Of a DNA stretch of 64,000 bases, positions 1 through 9,472 are shown piece after piece. Source of the stretch: Desulfobacteraceae bacterium Eth-SRB1 (GTDB taxonomy: Bacteria; Desulfobacterota; Desulfobacteria; Desulfobacterales; ETH-SRB1). Both the position numbers and the translations under genes were made by a program. Each line of letters opens with the position of its first letter. The stretch's first letter is position 1. The stretch spans positions 338,156-402,155 of the forward strand of contig RPGP01000001.1 in assembly GCA_004193555.1 (NCBI GenBank). The letters are read 5' to 3'. The notes below the pieces were generated by a model. The model made no database searches. It saw nothing but the letters and a program-made list of their open reading frames with translations, and was not told the origin of the DNA.

Positions 1-374
1 GCCCTCTTAGATTCTTATCTCTTATTTTCGTGTTTTTTTGGCAAAAGAATTATGTTTTCTATACATGCCGTACGCAAATAGGTCATAAAAAATTACAATA
101 TTCAAAAAAACAAATAACAAATAAATCATAATGACTAAAATTTCAAATTCCAAAATAGAACAAACAAATACGAATAACAGGCAATGCCAGGCTATGTGGG
201 AGCAATTTGCTTTGGCTTTTATTTGGATATTGAGAATTGGGATTTATTTGTAATTTAGTGCTTGTAATTTGTTATTTGCGGTTTATCCGCCTTAGGAATT
301 GCGAATTTAGGAAATAGGTGAATCCCTCAATTTGGCGCTAATAAATACAGATAGTGTCAAAAAAAATTGACTCA
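1..374. repeat. AT-rich gene-free window edge with inverted repeats
   Basis: No coding region is supported here. The stretch is AT-rich. Around 99-140 it carries segments of the type CAAATAACAAATAAATC, and around 225-280 matching segments in reverse orientation ending in TTTGTTATTTG, so the interval can fold back on itself. It resembles the short intergenic repeat found again near 52790-52850. The efflux permease gene ends just inside it at 375. No clear terminator with a U-tract was seen. Confidence 0.4.
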
Positions 375-3300
375 TTATAAGAGTAAATTACGAGGTCTGA
401 AGATATAGTAAATTGTGGGCATCAGAATAAGAGTAACAAGGGTGGAAAGGCTTAATCCACCGATCACGGTTAAAGCCATAGGAACCCATATCTCGGAACC
501 CTCCCCCCTGGATAAAGCCAGGGGAAGCATGGCTAAAACAGTTGTCACTGTCGTGCTTACTACAGGCCTCAGCCTTGCGCGTCCACCATCCATTACAGCC
601 TTTCTAACAGGCAGGCCCCTGCGGCAAAGCATGCCTATATAGCTGATAAGGACAATCCCGTCGTTCACCACGATGCCGATAAGCATTATTACTCCTATAA
701 AGGAGACGACTGATAATGTGTGGCCTGTAAGCGCAAGAATCCAGATAACACCAATGAAGCCGAACGGGATGGAAAAAAAGATGATAAAGGGATCTTTTAC
801 GGATTCAAACTGTGAGGCCATGATCATGTAAACAAGGACAAGACCGAGAGCCGCTGCTATGACAAGAAGACGGAAGGCTTTTTCCTTTTCTTTTTCCGCG
901 CCGGAAAATTTATATGAAAATCCAGGGGGTTTGGGAATTTTTTTTAGCATTTCTTTTGCCTCTGCAACCACGCTTCCAAGATCCCGGCCGTAAATGTCAG
1001 CGGAAACGGTGATTATCCGATCCTGATCCTTTCGTTCAATCTTTGTAGGACCCAGCCCCATTTTTAAGTGAGCAATGTTGGAAAGGGGTATTTTTCTTTT
1101 GTCAGGCATATTAATAAAAACATCTCGAAGATCCTCGATTTTTATACGGTCCTCAGGACGCAGCCGCACCTCAATGTCGTACTCATCACCCCTTTCCCTG
1201 TATTTAACGTCTGTATTTCCGGCAAAGAAGGTCTCCACGGTTTTACCAATATCGGTCACATTGAGACCGAGCATAGAGGCCTTTTCCCTGTCAACGATAA
1301 CCTGTAATTCCGGCCTGGTCTCTTTTCGGCTTATCTCTATATCTTTGACGCCCGGTATCTTTGCCAAAGCAGCCTTTATCGCCGCAGAGTAATTCCTGGC
1401 ATCATCGAGATCATACCCGTAAAGGTCGATACCTAAGAGCTTCCCTCCCCCAAACATGATCCCTGCTAGAGGATCGGACACGCCGAATCTTATTTCGGCC
1501 CCGGGAATCTTCTCAACCATTGGCCGAATCCGCTCAATGATCTCCCTTGGCGAGGCAGACCTTTCTTCTTTGGATACCAGCCTTACGTTAAGATTTCCGA
1601 TGTGAGAAGCCTCTTCTTGACCCAAAATAGAACCGATCCCTGTCTCGCCTGCTCCCCACCGATCAAAATACGTGGAAAGCTCGAGTACGTCTTTCTCAAT
1701 GATCTGATTGATCTTCCGGCAGACATCACCGGTTCTCTCAAAGCGAGTGCCGACAGGAAGTTCGACACCGGCTGTAAATCGATTCTGATCCTGCTCAGGC
1801 ATGAATTCTGTTCCGACCAGCGGAACAACGCTTAGGGAAATAATCAAAAGCAGCGCTGCGCCTGCGATAACCGATTTCCGGTGGTAAAGGGTCCAGTCAA
1901 GCAGCCTTGAATAACCATTCTCAAGAAATATGAAAAACTTTTCACTTGTTTTAAAAAAGCGGTTTGTGTGCTCTGTCTCAAGCTTCAGAAATCTGGAACA
2001 GAGCATGGGAGTCAGCATAAGGGAGGTGAACAAAGAGGCTGACAGAGCCATAGTAATCACTGCCGCCAAAGCGCCGAAAATAATCGCTGTGATCCCCCCG
2101 ACGAAAATGATAGGAGCAAAAATAGATATCGTGGTTAAGGTCGAGGCCGTCACTGCGGTTCCCACCTCGCTTGCCCCGAAGATTGCCCCCTCAGTGCGTT
2201 TCCGTCCTCTCTCTCTGTGCCGCTGAATATTATCCAGAACGACAATAGCGTTATCCACCACCATCCCCATGGCAATGGCCAGACTGGAAAGAGTGATCTG
2301 GTTGATGGTATATCCCATAATATACATCAACAAAAAGGTGATTACCATGGATGTAGGAATTGTTGATGCAACAATCAGGCTTGCCCTGACATTCCTGAGA
2401 AAAAAAAGCACAACGACAAAAACGAAGATCAATGCCCAAAGGATGGTATCACGAAGGTTGTCTATAGATTTTTTGATAAAATCGGAAGAATCTATAACGA
2501 CTTTGAGCTTAACATCCGGGGGAAGATCTTTCTTGAGCTCTTTAAGTTCTTCTTTTACCCTTTTTGCTACCATCACGGTATTTTCCCCGGATTGCTTCTG
2601 CACCATAACGATCATGCCCTGCTTGCCGTCAATAAGAACTTCGTGGGTCTTCTCGGCAAAGCCATCATATACCCTGGCAAGGTCATTAACATGGACGGGA
2701 GTTCCCTTATGGTGAGCCACCACAACTTGGCCGATTTCGTCAGGATCAGAAAACTCTTCGGGAGTTCGTATCAGATAATCCATGTCGCCTGATTTCAGAT
2801 GGCCGCCGGGGTTGCTCAGGTTTTGTAAAGCAAGTGCGCCGACAATATTGGAAGCGGTCAAACCATAGGCTTCGAGCCTTGTCCGGTCAAGTCCCACTTT
2901 GATCTGTCGTTTCAACCCGCCCCGGTAGGTTGCCGTGGCCACACCGGGAATTCTTTTTAAGGGATCGCAGATATCCTTATCCACGATATGCTCCAGCTTT
3001 TCCCAATTCTCATCAGCGCTAACGCCGATGATAATGACCGGAAACATGGCCAGGTCAAACTTAAAAAGAATAGGGTCATCTGCTTCGTCCGGAAGTCTTT
3101 TTCTGGTCAGATCCACCTTGTCCCTGATATCGTTGGTTGCCTCATCCAGATTCACTCCCCACTCAAATTTTGCAGTTACAACAGAGAGGCCTTCCATGGA
3201 GATGGATGTCAACTCATCCAGATTCTGAACCGTGCTGATTCTTTCTTCCATCGGCTCTGTTATTCTGGTTTCCACCTCCTGAGGCCCGGCTCCTCTATAG

Positions 3301-3449
3301 GTGGTGATCACTGAAACAGACGGGATATCAATATCCGGCATCAAGTCGAGCCCAAGCCTGAGAAAGGCTACAACTCCGAGCAAAACCATGGCCGTAAAGA
3401 TCATCAGAGTGGTAACAGGTCTTTTGACTCCGAGTTCCGGCAGGTTCAT
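375..3449 (-). CDS. RND efflux permease (HAE1/AcrB type)
   Basis: Inner-membrane proton-driven pump that works with a periplasmic adaptor and an outer-membrane channel. The 1024 residues match the family length. A first membrane helix (about 12-30) is followed by a large periplasmic loop, a helix bundle (about 335-490), a second large loop (about 555-860) and a C-terminal bundle. The proton-relay segment in the fourth helix reads GMVVDNAIVV, with Asp399 and Asn400 instead of the Asp-Asp pair. The tenth-helix segment reads VVNDGIVLI and lacks the usual Lys. This suggests a variant relay, common in non-AcrB HAE1 branches. The start ATG overlaps the adaptor stop by four bases (ATGA), so the two are translationally coupled. 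No TolC gene lies next to this pair. The substrate is unknown. Confidence 0.93.
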   Translation of the reverse strand: MNLPELGVKRPVTTLMIFTAMVLLGVVAFLRLGLDLMPDIDIPSVSVITTYRGAGPQEVETRITEPMEERISTVQNLDELTSISMEGLSVVTAKFEWGVNLDEATNDIRDKVDLTRKRLPDEADDPILFKFDLAMFPVIIIGVSADENWEKLEHIVDKDICDPLKRIPGVATATYRGGLKRQIKVGLDRTRLEAYGLTASNIVGALALQNLSNPGGHLKSGDMDYLIRTPEEFSDPDEIGQVVVAHHKGTPVHVNDLARVYDGFAEKTHEVLIDGKQGMIVMVQKQSGENTVMVAKRVKEELKELKKDLPPDVKLKVVIDSSDFIKKSIDNLRDTILWALIFVFVVVLFFLRNVRASLIVASTIPTSMVITFLLMYIMGYTINQITLSSLAIAMGMVVDNAIVVLDNIQRHRERGRKRTEGAIFGASEVGTAVTASTLTTISIFAPIIFVGGITAIIFGALAAVITMALSASLFTSLMLTPMLCSRFLKLETEHTNRFFKTSEKFFIFLENGYSRLLDWTLYHRKSVIAGAALLLIISLSVVPLVGTEFMPEQDQNRFTAGVELPVGTRFERTGDVCRKINQIIEKDVLELSTYFDRWGAGETGIGSILGQEEASHIGNLNVRLVSKEERSASPREIIERIRPMVEKIPGAEIRFGVSDPLAGIMFGGGKLLGIDLYGYDLDDARNYSAAIKAALAKIPGVKDIEISRKETRPELQVIVDREKASMLGLNVTDIGKTVETFFAGNTDVKYRERGDEYDIEVRLRPEDRIKIEDLRDVFINMPDKRKIPLSNIAHLKMGLGPTKIERKDQDRIITVSADIYGRDLGSVVAEAKEMLKKIPKPPGFSYKFSGAEKEKEKAFRLLVIAAALGLVLVYMIMASQFESVKDPFIIFFSIPFGFIGVIWILALTGHTLSVVSFIGVIMLIGIVVNDGIVLISYIGMLCRRGLPVRKAVMDGGRARLRPVVSTTVTTVLAMLPLALSRGEGSEIWVPMALTVIGGLSLSTLVTLILMPTIYYIFRPRNLLL

Positions 3450-4636
3450 TCTTTAAGTTCCTCTTCTACGATCTCGACATCATCTCCATCCTGGAGAAAA
3501 TTCATTCCCCTGGTCACCAGTTTATCTCCCGGTTTGAGCCCTTCAACCACCTCGACAAGAGCGCCCTGTTTGAGTCCGAGCTTTACAGGTACCTGATAAG
3601 CCTTCAGAACCTTTACTACATAAACGTATTTCTCTCCTCCTTCCCGGGCCAGGATCGTATCTCGATAAATTACTATGGTGTTATCTTTGTGTGCCAGAGT
3701 AAGAAAGATACGGGCAAACATCCCGGGTTTCAGCAGCTTTTCCTCGTTTGCCACCTTAAGTTCAACCTGAAGCGTTCGTGTCTGCCTATCCACACCGGGA
3801 TAAATGGTCAACACCTCTGCCGGAAATTCTCTCTCCGGAAAGGCATCAACCTTGATAAAAGCATAAGTCATCCCGGGCTTGATTCTCTTCAGATAGCGCT
3901 CAGGCACTCCCGCCTCCACTTTGACCGTCCGGATATCCTCAATACTCACAATGGGGGTATTTTTATCCACCATATTTCCTTCATCAATATGCTTTTTAGT
4001 TACCACACCGTTTATTGATGAAACAATGGTGGATTCTCTAAATTGAATCCCGGCAAGATCAAAGGCTGCCCTAGCTTCCCTGACCCTTGCTTCGGCGAGG
4101 GCCTTTGCCGCTGAAGCCCGATTGCAATCTGCCACGGCCTTGTCACGCCTTTGCTCTGATGCAGAGCCCTTTTTGAAGAGAGCGACCCATCGGACGTTTT
4201 CCTTTCTCGTATCCTCAAGGGTAACTACAGCAGATTCGAGACCTGCTTCAGATACAGCTATCGCTGCCTCAGCACGTCTGACCCGGGCAAGATATTCATC
4301 GTGATCAATCAGGGCAATTTTCTGCCCCTTTTTTAAGTAAACCCCTTCCTTTACGGGGATGGTTCTTCCGTTGCTTGATACTGTCCGCAGTTTTTCCAGT
4401 CGACCAGGAACCTTTGATTTTATAATCACTTTTCTGCTTGCTTTAATCTCGCCGGAGATTTCAAGAATCTCACTGATCGAACTAAAATTAACAGGAATGA
4501 CAGTAACAGGCACTGCTCTTGCTTTCTCTCCTGTTACCCTGGTTTTCTTTGGGCCGACAATAAAAGCTCGGTACACGGAAAAACCCACGCCCAGAATTAA
4601 AACTATCCAGATTAAGGCGGCTGTATATTTTTTCAT
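3446..4636 (-). CDS. RND efflux periplasmic adaptor (membrane fusion protein)
   Basis: HlyD/AcrA-type adaptor of 396 residues that bridges the permease encoded immediately downstream to an outer-membrane channel. An N-terminal membrane anchor or signal (about 6-24, rich in Ile, Leu and Val) is followed by a lipoyl-like half motif, a coiled-coil hairpin rich in Ala, Glu and Arg (about 110-190), the second lipoyl half (VVTKKHIDEGNMV) and a beta-barrel with a membrane-proximal domain. The start at 4636 is preceded by AGAGGGAT. It is the first gene of a two-gene operon. The upstream region carries two near-identical 14 bp direct repeats that could be regulator sites. Confidence 0.92.
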   Translation of the reverse strand: MKKYTAALIWIVLILGVGFSVYRAFIVGPKKTRVTGEKARAVPVTVIPVNFSSISEILEISGEIKASRKVIIKSKVPGRLEKLRTVSSNGRTIPVKEGVYLKKGQKIALIDHDEYLARVRRAEAAIAVSEAGLESAVVTLEDTRKENVRWVALFKKGSASEQRRDKAVADCNRASAAKALAEARVREARAAFDLAGIQFRESTIVSSINGVVTKKHIDEGNMVDKNTPIVSIEDIRTVKVEAGVPERYLKRIKPGMTYAFIKVDAFPEREFPAEVLTIYPGVDRQTRTLQVELKVANEEKLLKPGMFARIFLTLAHKDNTIVIYRDTILAREGGEKYVYVVKVLKAYQVPVKLGLKQGALVEVVEGLKPGDKLVTRGMNFLQDGDDVEIVEEELKE

Positions 4637-4670
4637 CTATCCCTCTTGTCCTGGTTTATGTTGAATAAAC

Positions 4671-4720
4671 ATATAGTATATCTTGTTCTGATAATTTTCT
4701 AATGATATATAGAATATCTT
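4671..4720. promoter_or_regulatory. 14 bp direct repeats in divergent promoter region
   Basis: ATATAGTATATCTT (4671-4684) and ATATAGAATATCTT (4707-4720) differ at one base and lie in the intergenic space between the divergent adaptor and helicase genes. Repeats spaced about 36 bp start to start could be regulator-binding sites. No regulator gene is adjacent, so this is inference from spacing and position only. Confidence 0.3.
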
Positions 4721-4805
4721 ATAAAATCAATCCAAATTAATAACTTAGAGATTCCTTTGCAAAACTTTCCCGTCTTATCGGGTCTGAAGCTCAGGAAAAC
4801 AAATA

Positions 4806-6935
4806 ATGTATAGACAAAATAAATATCGGCCAGGGAGAAGAGGCCGAAAGAAAAAACCTGATAAGGCTTTGCGGGCGCTGAAGTTAAAGCCGGGTATGGA
4901 CGCCGGGCTGAAAAAAGTTTTTTCGTCCATAGGTGTGCCCAAAAAATCGGTATTTAAGCCTGATTCATTCCAGCTTGAGGCGCTTGCCGCAATAAGCAGG
5001 GCGGACTGTCTTGTTACCGCGCCCACAGGGGCAGGAAAGACCTGGATAGCTGAAAAAGCAATGGCCCGCATACATGCAAATGGCGGGAAATCCTGGTATG
5101 CCTCCCCTTTAAAGGCTTTATCAAATTCAAAGTATCATGAGTTTTCGGAAATATTCGGCAAAGAAAATGTCGGCATATTAACAGGCGACAGAAAAGAAAA
5201 TCCTGGCGCGCCGATTATTGTCGGGACCACTGAAATTCTTCGCAATCAGTTGTACGATGTCATGCATTCAGGAGAGACCCTGTCTGCTGATTTGGTTGTT
5301 CTTGATGAGGCGCATTTTTTAGGCGATGAAGAAAGGGGAGTTGTCTGGGAAGAAATAATGATATATCTTCCCTCCAGAATACCACTGCTTTTGCTTTCCG
5401 CCACTATAGGAAATGCAAACCAAATAGCAAGATGGCTTTCATCAATACGATCAAAAAAATGCATTGTTGTTGAGGATAAAAAAAGGCCTGTTCCGCTTTT
5501 TCCGCTTTTTTTTCATCCTTCAGGCAAACTTTTTCCACTGACCATTAAAAGCAGCAAGGGAAGAAGAAACAGAATTTACAAAAATGTTTCCGATTATTTA
5601 AAGATCAAACGTCCTCCGCTTCTTGCTCCTCCCCGCAAATTGCCTCCTTTTGGGGAAATTATGCGGGTATTAAACAAATATCATCTCCTTCCAGCTATTT
5701 TTTTTCTTAAATCACGCGCAGATTGTGATAATGCGCTGAAGCTTTGTGAAAAAAACATTATCAGTAATCAGGCTATAAAAACAAGGCTCAGCCGGAGAAT
5801 CGATGAGCTTGTAGCGCAGAACCCCTACATTACAAAACACCGCCAGCGCAGGTTTCTTGAACATTTGGCGGTGGGAGCGCACCACAGCGGCCAACTGCCC
5901 GCATGGAAACTGGTATTGGAGAGCCTTATGACAGAAGGGCTTCTTGACGCAATCTTTGCGACCTCAACTGTTGCCGCAGGAGTGAACTTTCCGGCCAGAA
6001 CAATTATTCTTCTTAATTCAGACAGGTTCAACGGCAAAGAATTTCTGCCATTAAACCCTACGGAATTTCATCAGATGACAGGAAGAGCAGGCAGAAGGGG
6101 AAAAGACAATATCGGATTTGCGGTGACAATCCCCGGCAAATTCATGGATATAAGGCTGGTTGCAAAGCTTGTAAATTCCTCTTCGTCAGATGTGCTGAGC
6201 CAGATCAGGATAAACTTCTCAATGGTACTTAATTTGCTGATGTCGTATAATCCCGGGCAGATAGAGGATCTTCTTGATAAATCTTTTGCAGCATACCTGG
6301 CCTCGAAGAAAAAAAAGGCAGGCATGAAGCTTGTTGAAAACAGCCACAGGTATTTATGGCAGGATTTCATGCAGCATTATAATTTCCTGATAAAAACAGG
6401 ATATGTGTCTAAGAATGGAGAGTTGACAGATGACGGAATATGGGCGTCCCATCTTAGGATTGATCAGCCTCTTCTGGTAGCAGAGGGTTTCAGGTTAGGC
6501 GTTTTTCCCGAATCTGACCCAGCCCTTCTTGCTGCTATAATAGCGGTATTTGTTTATGAAGAAAAATCGGATGATGAAACTGAAAAACAGGTAATGCCAA
6601 AAAAACTTCTAACTACTTTTAATCATGTAGAAAAAAAGCTCAGGCCGTTTTTAAATCATATGGAAAGTAATGGGTTTGAAGTCAGGCAGCCTGTTTTAAA
6701 GCCAGCCGCCATAATTTATGCCTGGGCAACGGGACAGCCATGGGAAGAGATAATTTCGCTTTATAAAATTGAAGAAGGAAACCTTGTCTCGCTGATTTTC
6801 AGAACCGCTGATAATCTGAGACATATTAAAGCGCTTATAGAAATATTTCCCTTAGCTGCTTTAACAGCTGAACAATCTATTGAACTTATCCTGCGGGAAC
6901 CAGTGCTTATGGATTATGATTTGATGGTCTCGTGA
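4806..6935 (+). CDS. DEAD/DEAH-box (Ski2-like) ATP-dependent helicase
   Basis: Superfamily 2 nucleic-acid helicase of 709 residues. After a basic N-terminus (RRGRKKKP) come the Q-type region, Walker A APTGAGKTW (about 71-79), motif Ia SPLKALSNSK, motif II LDEAHFL (about 167-173), motif III SATIGN and motif VI TGRAGRRG. The C-terminal part looks like the winged-helix and ratchet region of the Ski2/Hel308 group. The role could be RNA unwinding or DNA repair; the sequence alone does not decide. It is transcribed away from the RND operon and converges on the DinD-like gene. A weak ribosome site (CAGGAA) lies upstream. Confidence 0.88.
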   Translation: MYRQNKYRPGRRGRKKKPDKALRALKLKPGMDAGLKKVFSSIGVPKKSVFKPDSFQLEALAAISRADCLVTAPTGAGKTWIAEKAMARIHANGGKSWYASPLKALSNSKYHEFSEIFGKENVGILTGDRKENPGAPIIVGTTEILRNQLYDVMHSGETLSADLVVLDEAHFLGDEERGVVWEEIMIYLPSRIPLLLLSATIGNANQIARWLSSIRSKKCIVVEDKKRPVPLFPLFFHPSGKLFPLTIKSSKGRRNRIYKNVSDYLKIKRPPLLAPPRKLPPFGEIMRVLNKYHLLPAIFFLKSRADCDNALKLCEKNIISNQAIKTRLSRRIDELVAQNPYITKHRQRRFLEHLAVGAHHSGQLPAWKLVLESLMTEGLLDAIFATSTVAAGVNFPARTIILLNSDRFNGKEFLPLNPTEFHQMTGRAGRRGKDNIGFAVTIPGKFMDIRLVAKLVNSSSSDVLSQIRINFSMVLNLLMSYNPGQIEDLLDKSFAAYLASKKKKAGMKLVENSHRYLWQDFMQHYNFLIKTGYVSKNGELTDDGIWASHLRIDQPLLVAEGFRLGVFPESDPALLAAIIAVFVYEEKSDDETEKQVMPKKLLTTFNHVEKKLRPFLNHMESNGFEVRQPVLKPAAIIYAWATGQPWEEIISLYKIEEGNLVSLIFRTADNLRHIKALIEIFPLAALTAEQSIELILREPVLMDYDLMVS

Positions 6936-7010
6936 AAAGCTATAATATACCGCTTCACGGCACTGTAACCAAAAAAATAACTTATCCTATGAAAGGTTAA
7001 TTTATTATAC

Positions 7011-7079
7011 CAGAGAAAATATATGTCTGCGATCTCCGTAAAAGACCAACAATAAAACAAGAAATGCATAAAATCATGG
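7011..7079 (+). repeat. 69 bp dispersed repeat, copy a
   Basis: One of three long copies in this window (others at 10327-10395 and 57380-57448; a partial copy at 54872-54900). Shared features are CAGAGAAAATATAT at the start, a central CTCCGTAAAAGACC-type core, and GCATAAAATCATGG at the end. This copy lies just beyond the 3' end of the DinD-like gene, in opposite orientation to it. It can be read as a short peptide, but the copies carry many non-synonymous differences and one has a stop, so I treat it as a non-coding repeat. Confidence 0.6.
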
Positions 7080-7105
7080 GGTTGTATGCTCTTTCGTCCA
7101 AAATC

Positions 7106-7140
7106 TCTTTTGATTCTCTTAAAACTGTTTCATCATTATT
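7106..7140 (+). repeat. 35 bp direct repeat, left copy flanking DinD-like gene
   Basis: Matches 8018-8052 in the same orientation with three mismatches over 35 bp; the last 20 bases are identical. It overlaps the last five bases of the gene at 7136-7990, so the two copies bracket that gene almost exactly. This may be the trace of a duplication or of integration of a small cassette. Confidence 0.6.
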
Positions 7141-7990
7141 CATCACCGTTCTCAAGTAAATTCTGTTCGCTTGATAGCAAATAATTAGTTTTTGTACTTA
7201 CTTTTTTCCGTGTTTTCTTTTCCAGTTCTTTTCGTGCATTGCCGGCAATGCCTCCGCCTTCTCTGGAGTCTTCTTTCAGTTTATTAAAACCTTGCGAGTC
7301 ATCCGACTTAGTAATTTCTGTGGTTGCCCGCTCGCCGAGCATTGAAAAAATAAGCTCAAGGTCAGTCATATGGTCACGCAAATTTTCCCGTTTCAGATTT
7401 TTAAATTCCTTATATTCAGCTGGCGTCATCCCAAATATGGCTTTAGAAATTTCCGCAGTTAGGATGGAATAGTCTTTTTGTTCTTCTATCCCTCTGTTTT
7501 GCCATTCATTTGTCAACTCTTCCCGAATGGCAATGCCGCGCATTCTTTTTTCTATCCAGTCATCCGGATAGCCTTTAGCCTTGTACAAAGCCCTTGCTCT
7601 TTTGGTTGATAGTTCCGGATCTTCTATTTCCTGTACACGTTCATAACCGACTTTAGCCAGCCATCGTTTGAATGGCTCAGCCTTTGGCGATGGGATAGAT
7701 TGTATGAGCCTGAAAACACCTTCGGTATTCCAGCAATAAGCCTTCTGCTTGCCGCCGGCAGTATCAATTTCTAACCTAAGGGGTGGTACAAACTGTACCC
7801 CCCCTTGATCAACCAGGTTTTTCAGTTCTGAGTCACGTAACTTCATTCTCTTAAAGTACTGTGCGGGATCTTTAGAATCTGTAAGCGCTTGGATTACATC
7901 ATTAATCACAAACCACCATTCGTTATTATAAATGGTTTTTCTAATTTCTTTTTTTCTAAAGATAGCTATTCTGGTTGTTTTGTCGTTCAT
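7136..7990 (-). CDS. BRO-N / DinD-like protein
   Basis: 284 residues. The N-terminal half is a BRO-N (phage antirepressor-type) DNA-binding domain: WWFVINDVIQALTDSKDPAQY, then a segment ending in SIPSPKAEPFKRWLAKVG. The C-terminal half resembles E. coli DinD: DHMTDLELIFSMLGERATTEI followed by an AGNARKELE segment. DinD is a LexA-controlled, RecA-inhibiting protein, but the role here is unknown. The start is backed by AAAGGA six bases upstream. The gene lies between two 35 bp direct repeats and just downstream of a group II intron, inside an accessory region. A truncated relative is at 57478-57666. Confidence 0.75.
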   Translation of the reverse strand: MNDKTTRIAIFRKKEIRKTIYNNEWWFVINDVIQALTDSKDPAQYFKRMKLRDSELKNLVDQGGVQFVPPLRLEIDTAGGKQKAYCWNTEGVFRLIQSIPSPKAEPFKRWLAKVGYERVQEIEDPELSTKRARALYKAKGYPDDWIEKRMRGIAIREELTNEWQNRGIEEQKDYSILTAEISKAIFGMTPAEYKEFKNLKRENLRDHMTDLELIFSMLGERATTEITKSDDSQGFNKLKEDSREGGGIAGNARKELEKKTRKKVSTKTNYLLSSEQNLLENGDE

Positions 7991-8017
7991 AAAAAATCCT
8001 TTATGGTTTTCAGATTT

Positions 8018-8052
8018 TCTTTTGGCTCTCTCAAAACTGTTTCATCATTATT
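8018..8052 (+). repeat. 35 bp direct repeat, right copy flanking DinD-like gene
   Basis: Second copy of the repeat at 7106-7140, placed 28 bp upstream of the DinD-like start and 33 bp from the predicted 3' end of the group II intron. Confidence 0.6.
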
Positions 8053-8123
8053 GCTGGTAACCTCCAACATTCACTTTCGGGACGATTGGGTAAAAACCAC
8101 AGTCACCTGAGGTAATCCCCGTT

Positions 8124-8157
8124 AGAACCCATCGTGCCCTATTAAGGCAATGGGCTC
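8124..8157 (-). ncRNA. group II intron domain V
   Basis: 34 nt that fold into a lower stem GAGCCCAT/ATGGGTTC, a two-base CG bulge, and an upper stem TGCCT/GGGCA closed by a short loop. The AGC catalytic triad is at bases 2-4. Length, bulge and triad fit domain V of a splicing-competent intron. Confidence 0.85.
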
Positions 8158-8185
8158 ACGATTAAATCTTTGTATCTTTAGATAT

Positions 8186-9472
8186 TCAAAACAGCCTATG
8201 GTATATCTTCGCTTCCGGTGGTGGAAATCTTAATAGAAATAGTCCAAATTGATCAAAGGTCATCGATTTTCTTTGACTACGACGGTTTATCCATTTGAAA
8301 AATATCTTTACAGATTTAAATATAAAACCTTGAACGGCTTTAGAATTAAAGGATATGCCATAGTATTGAACGTGACCTCTTAATTTTCTACAAAAAGATC
8401 TCCATAATTCCGGTAATGGGTGAATATTGCGATTTTCTTTGCACCACACATTTACTTTAGTAAGTTTACTTCTTAATTTCTTACCACAGCTTTTAAGTTT
8501 TGGTACAACCCTGCCACTTTTTGTTAATCCGAGGTAAAATGTAAAGCCTAATAAATCAAACGATTTACTATTTTTCCTCTCAAATTTGTTAAAAACAATT
8601 GTTTTAGTTTTGTCGCTATTCAATCGAAGTTTAAACTTTGACAACCGTTTTGGTAGAACTGCCCTGATTCTTTCAGCATCATTTGTGTTTTCACAGCAGA
8701 TAACTGCATCATCGGCATAACGGAAAATTTCGACATTACCTTTACAATGATTCTTAACAGTCATGTTAAACCAATCATCAAGTGCATGATGTGCATAGAT
8801 ATTGGCTAATATTGGACTACAAATGCTGCCTTGTGGCACTCCTTCATCGCTTACTATTAGTTCTCCATCACTAAGAATACCTGCTTTAAACATACGCCGG
8901 ATATATCTTAAAAAGCGTTTATCTTGTATCTTGTTTGACAATTGCTCCATCAATAGTTCATGGTCGATTGTTCCAAAATAGTTCGATAAGTCAAGATCAA
9001 TAATTTTCCTCACTGGCTGGCTGTATAGATGTCCCCGAAGTGCTTTAATCGCATCATGGCAACCTAATTTTGGTCTAAACCCATATGAGCTATTCCAAAA
9101 TAATGGCTCATAGATAGCTTCAAGAACTTTCTGCACTCCCTTTTGAACAGTTTTATCTTCAAAATTGCCTATCCCCAATGGTCTTGTAGCTCCTTTACTT
9201 CCTTCTTTAGGAATTAATATTTGCTTTACAGAACCGGGAACATAGGACATTGTCTTCAGCTTTTCCAGTAGAGTATCAAGATTCTCTTCAAGATTTTTAC
9301 CATATTCTTCTTTTGTCATACCATCACTACCGACCGCTGCTTTTCTTTTGAGCGATTGATACCAATTCAGCAAATTTTCTTTATTGAAGTGGTGCATCAA
9401 TTGATTAAACACCATTTCAGGATTTTCTGCTGATAATCTATTTATTATTGCAAATTTTGTTCTCATAATCAC
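8186..9472 (-). CDS. ltrA: group II intron reverse transcriptase/maturase
   Basis: 428 residues. RT blocks include the RPLGIGNFEDKTVQKGVQ region, SSYGFRPKLGCHDAI, GVPQGSICSPILANIY and the catalytic FRYADDAVICC (YADD near residue 252). The maturase (X) region contains WRSFCRKLRGHVQYYGI. There is no C-terminal HNH endonuclease domain, so mobility would rely on single-stranded or replication-fork DNA targets. Translation may begin at GTG 9472 or at ATG 9466 two codons later; neither has a strong ribosome site. All RT motifs are intact, so the intron may be active. Confidence 0.93.
   Translation of the reverse strand: MIMRTKFAIINRLSAENPEMVFNQLMHHFNKENLLNWYQSLKRKAAVGSDGMTKEEYGKNLEENLDTLLEKLKTMSYVPGSVKQILIPKEGSKGATRPLGIGNFEDKTVQKGVQKVLEAIYEPLFWNSSYGFRPKLGCHDAIKALRGHLYSQPVRKIIDLDLSNYFGTIDHELLMEQLSNKIQDKRFLRYIRRMFKAGILSDGELIVSDEGVPQGSICSPILANIYAHHALDDWFNMTVKNHCKGNVEIFRYADDAVICCENTNDAERIRAVLPKRLSKFKLRLNSDKTKTIVFNKFERKNSKSFDLLGFTFYLGLTKSGRVVPKLKSCGKKLRSKLTKVNVWCKENRNIHPLPELWRSFCRKLRGHVQYYGISFNSKAVQGFIFKSVKIFFKWINRRSQRKSMTFDQFGLFLLRFPPPEAKIYHRLF

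Noticed and set aside
2269-2715. 148-codon plus-strand ORF inside the first RND permease
   Set aside because: Antisense shadow of a strongly conserved permease gene.
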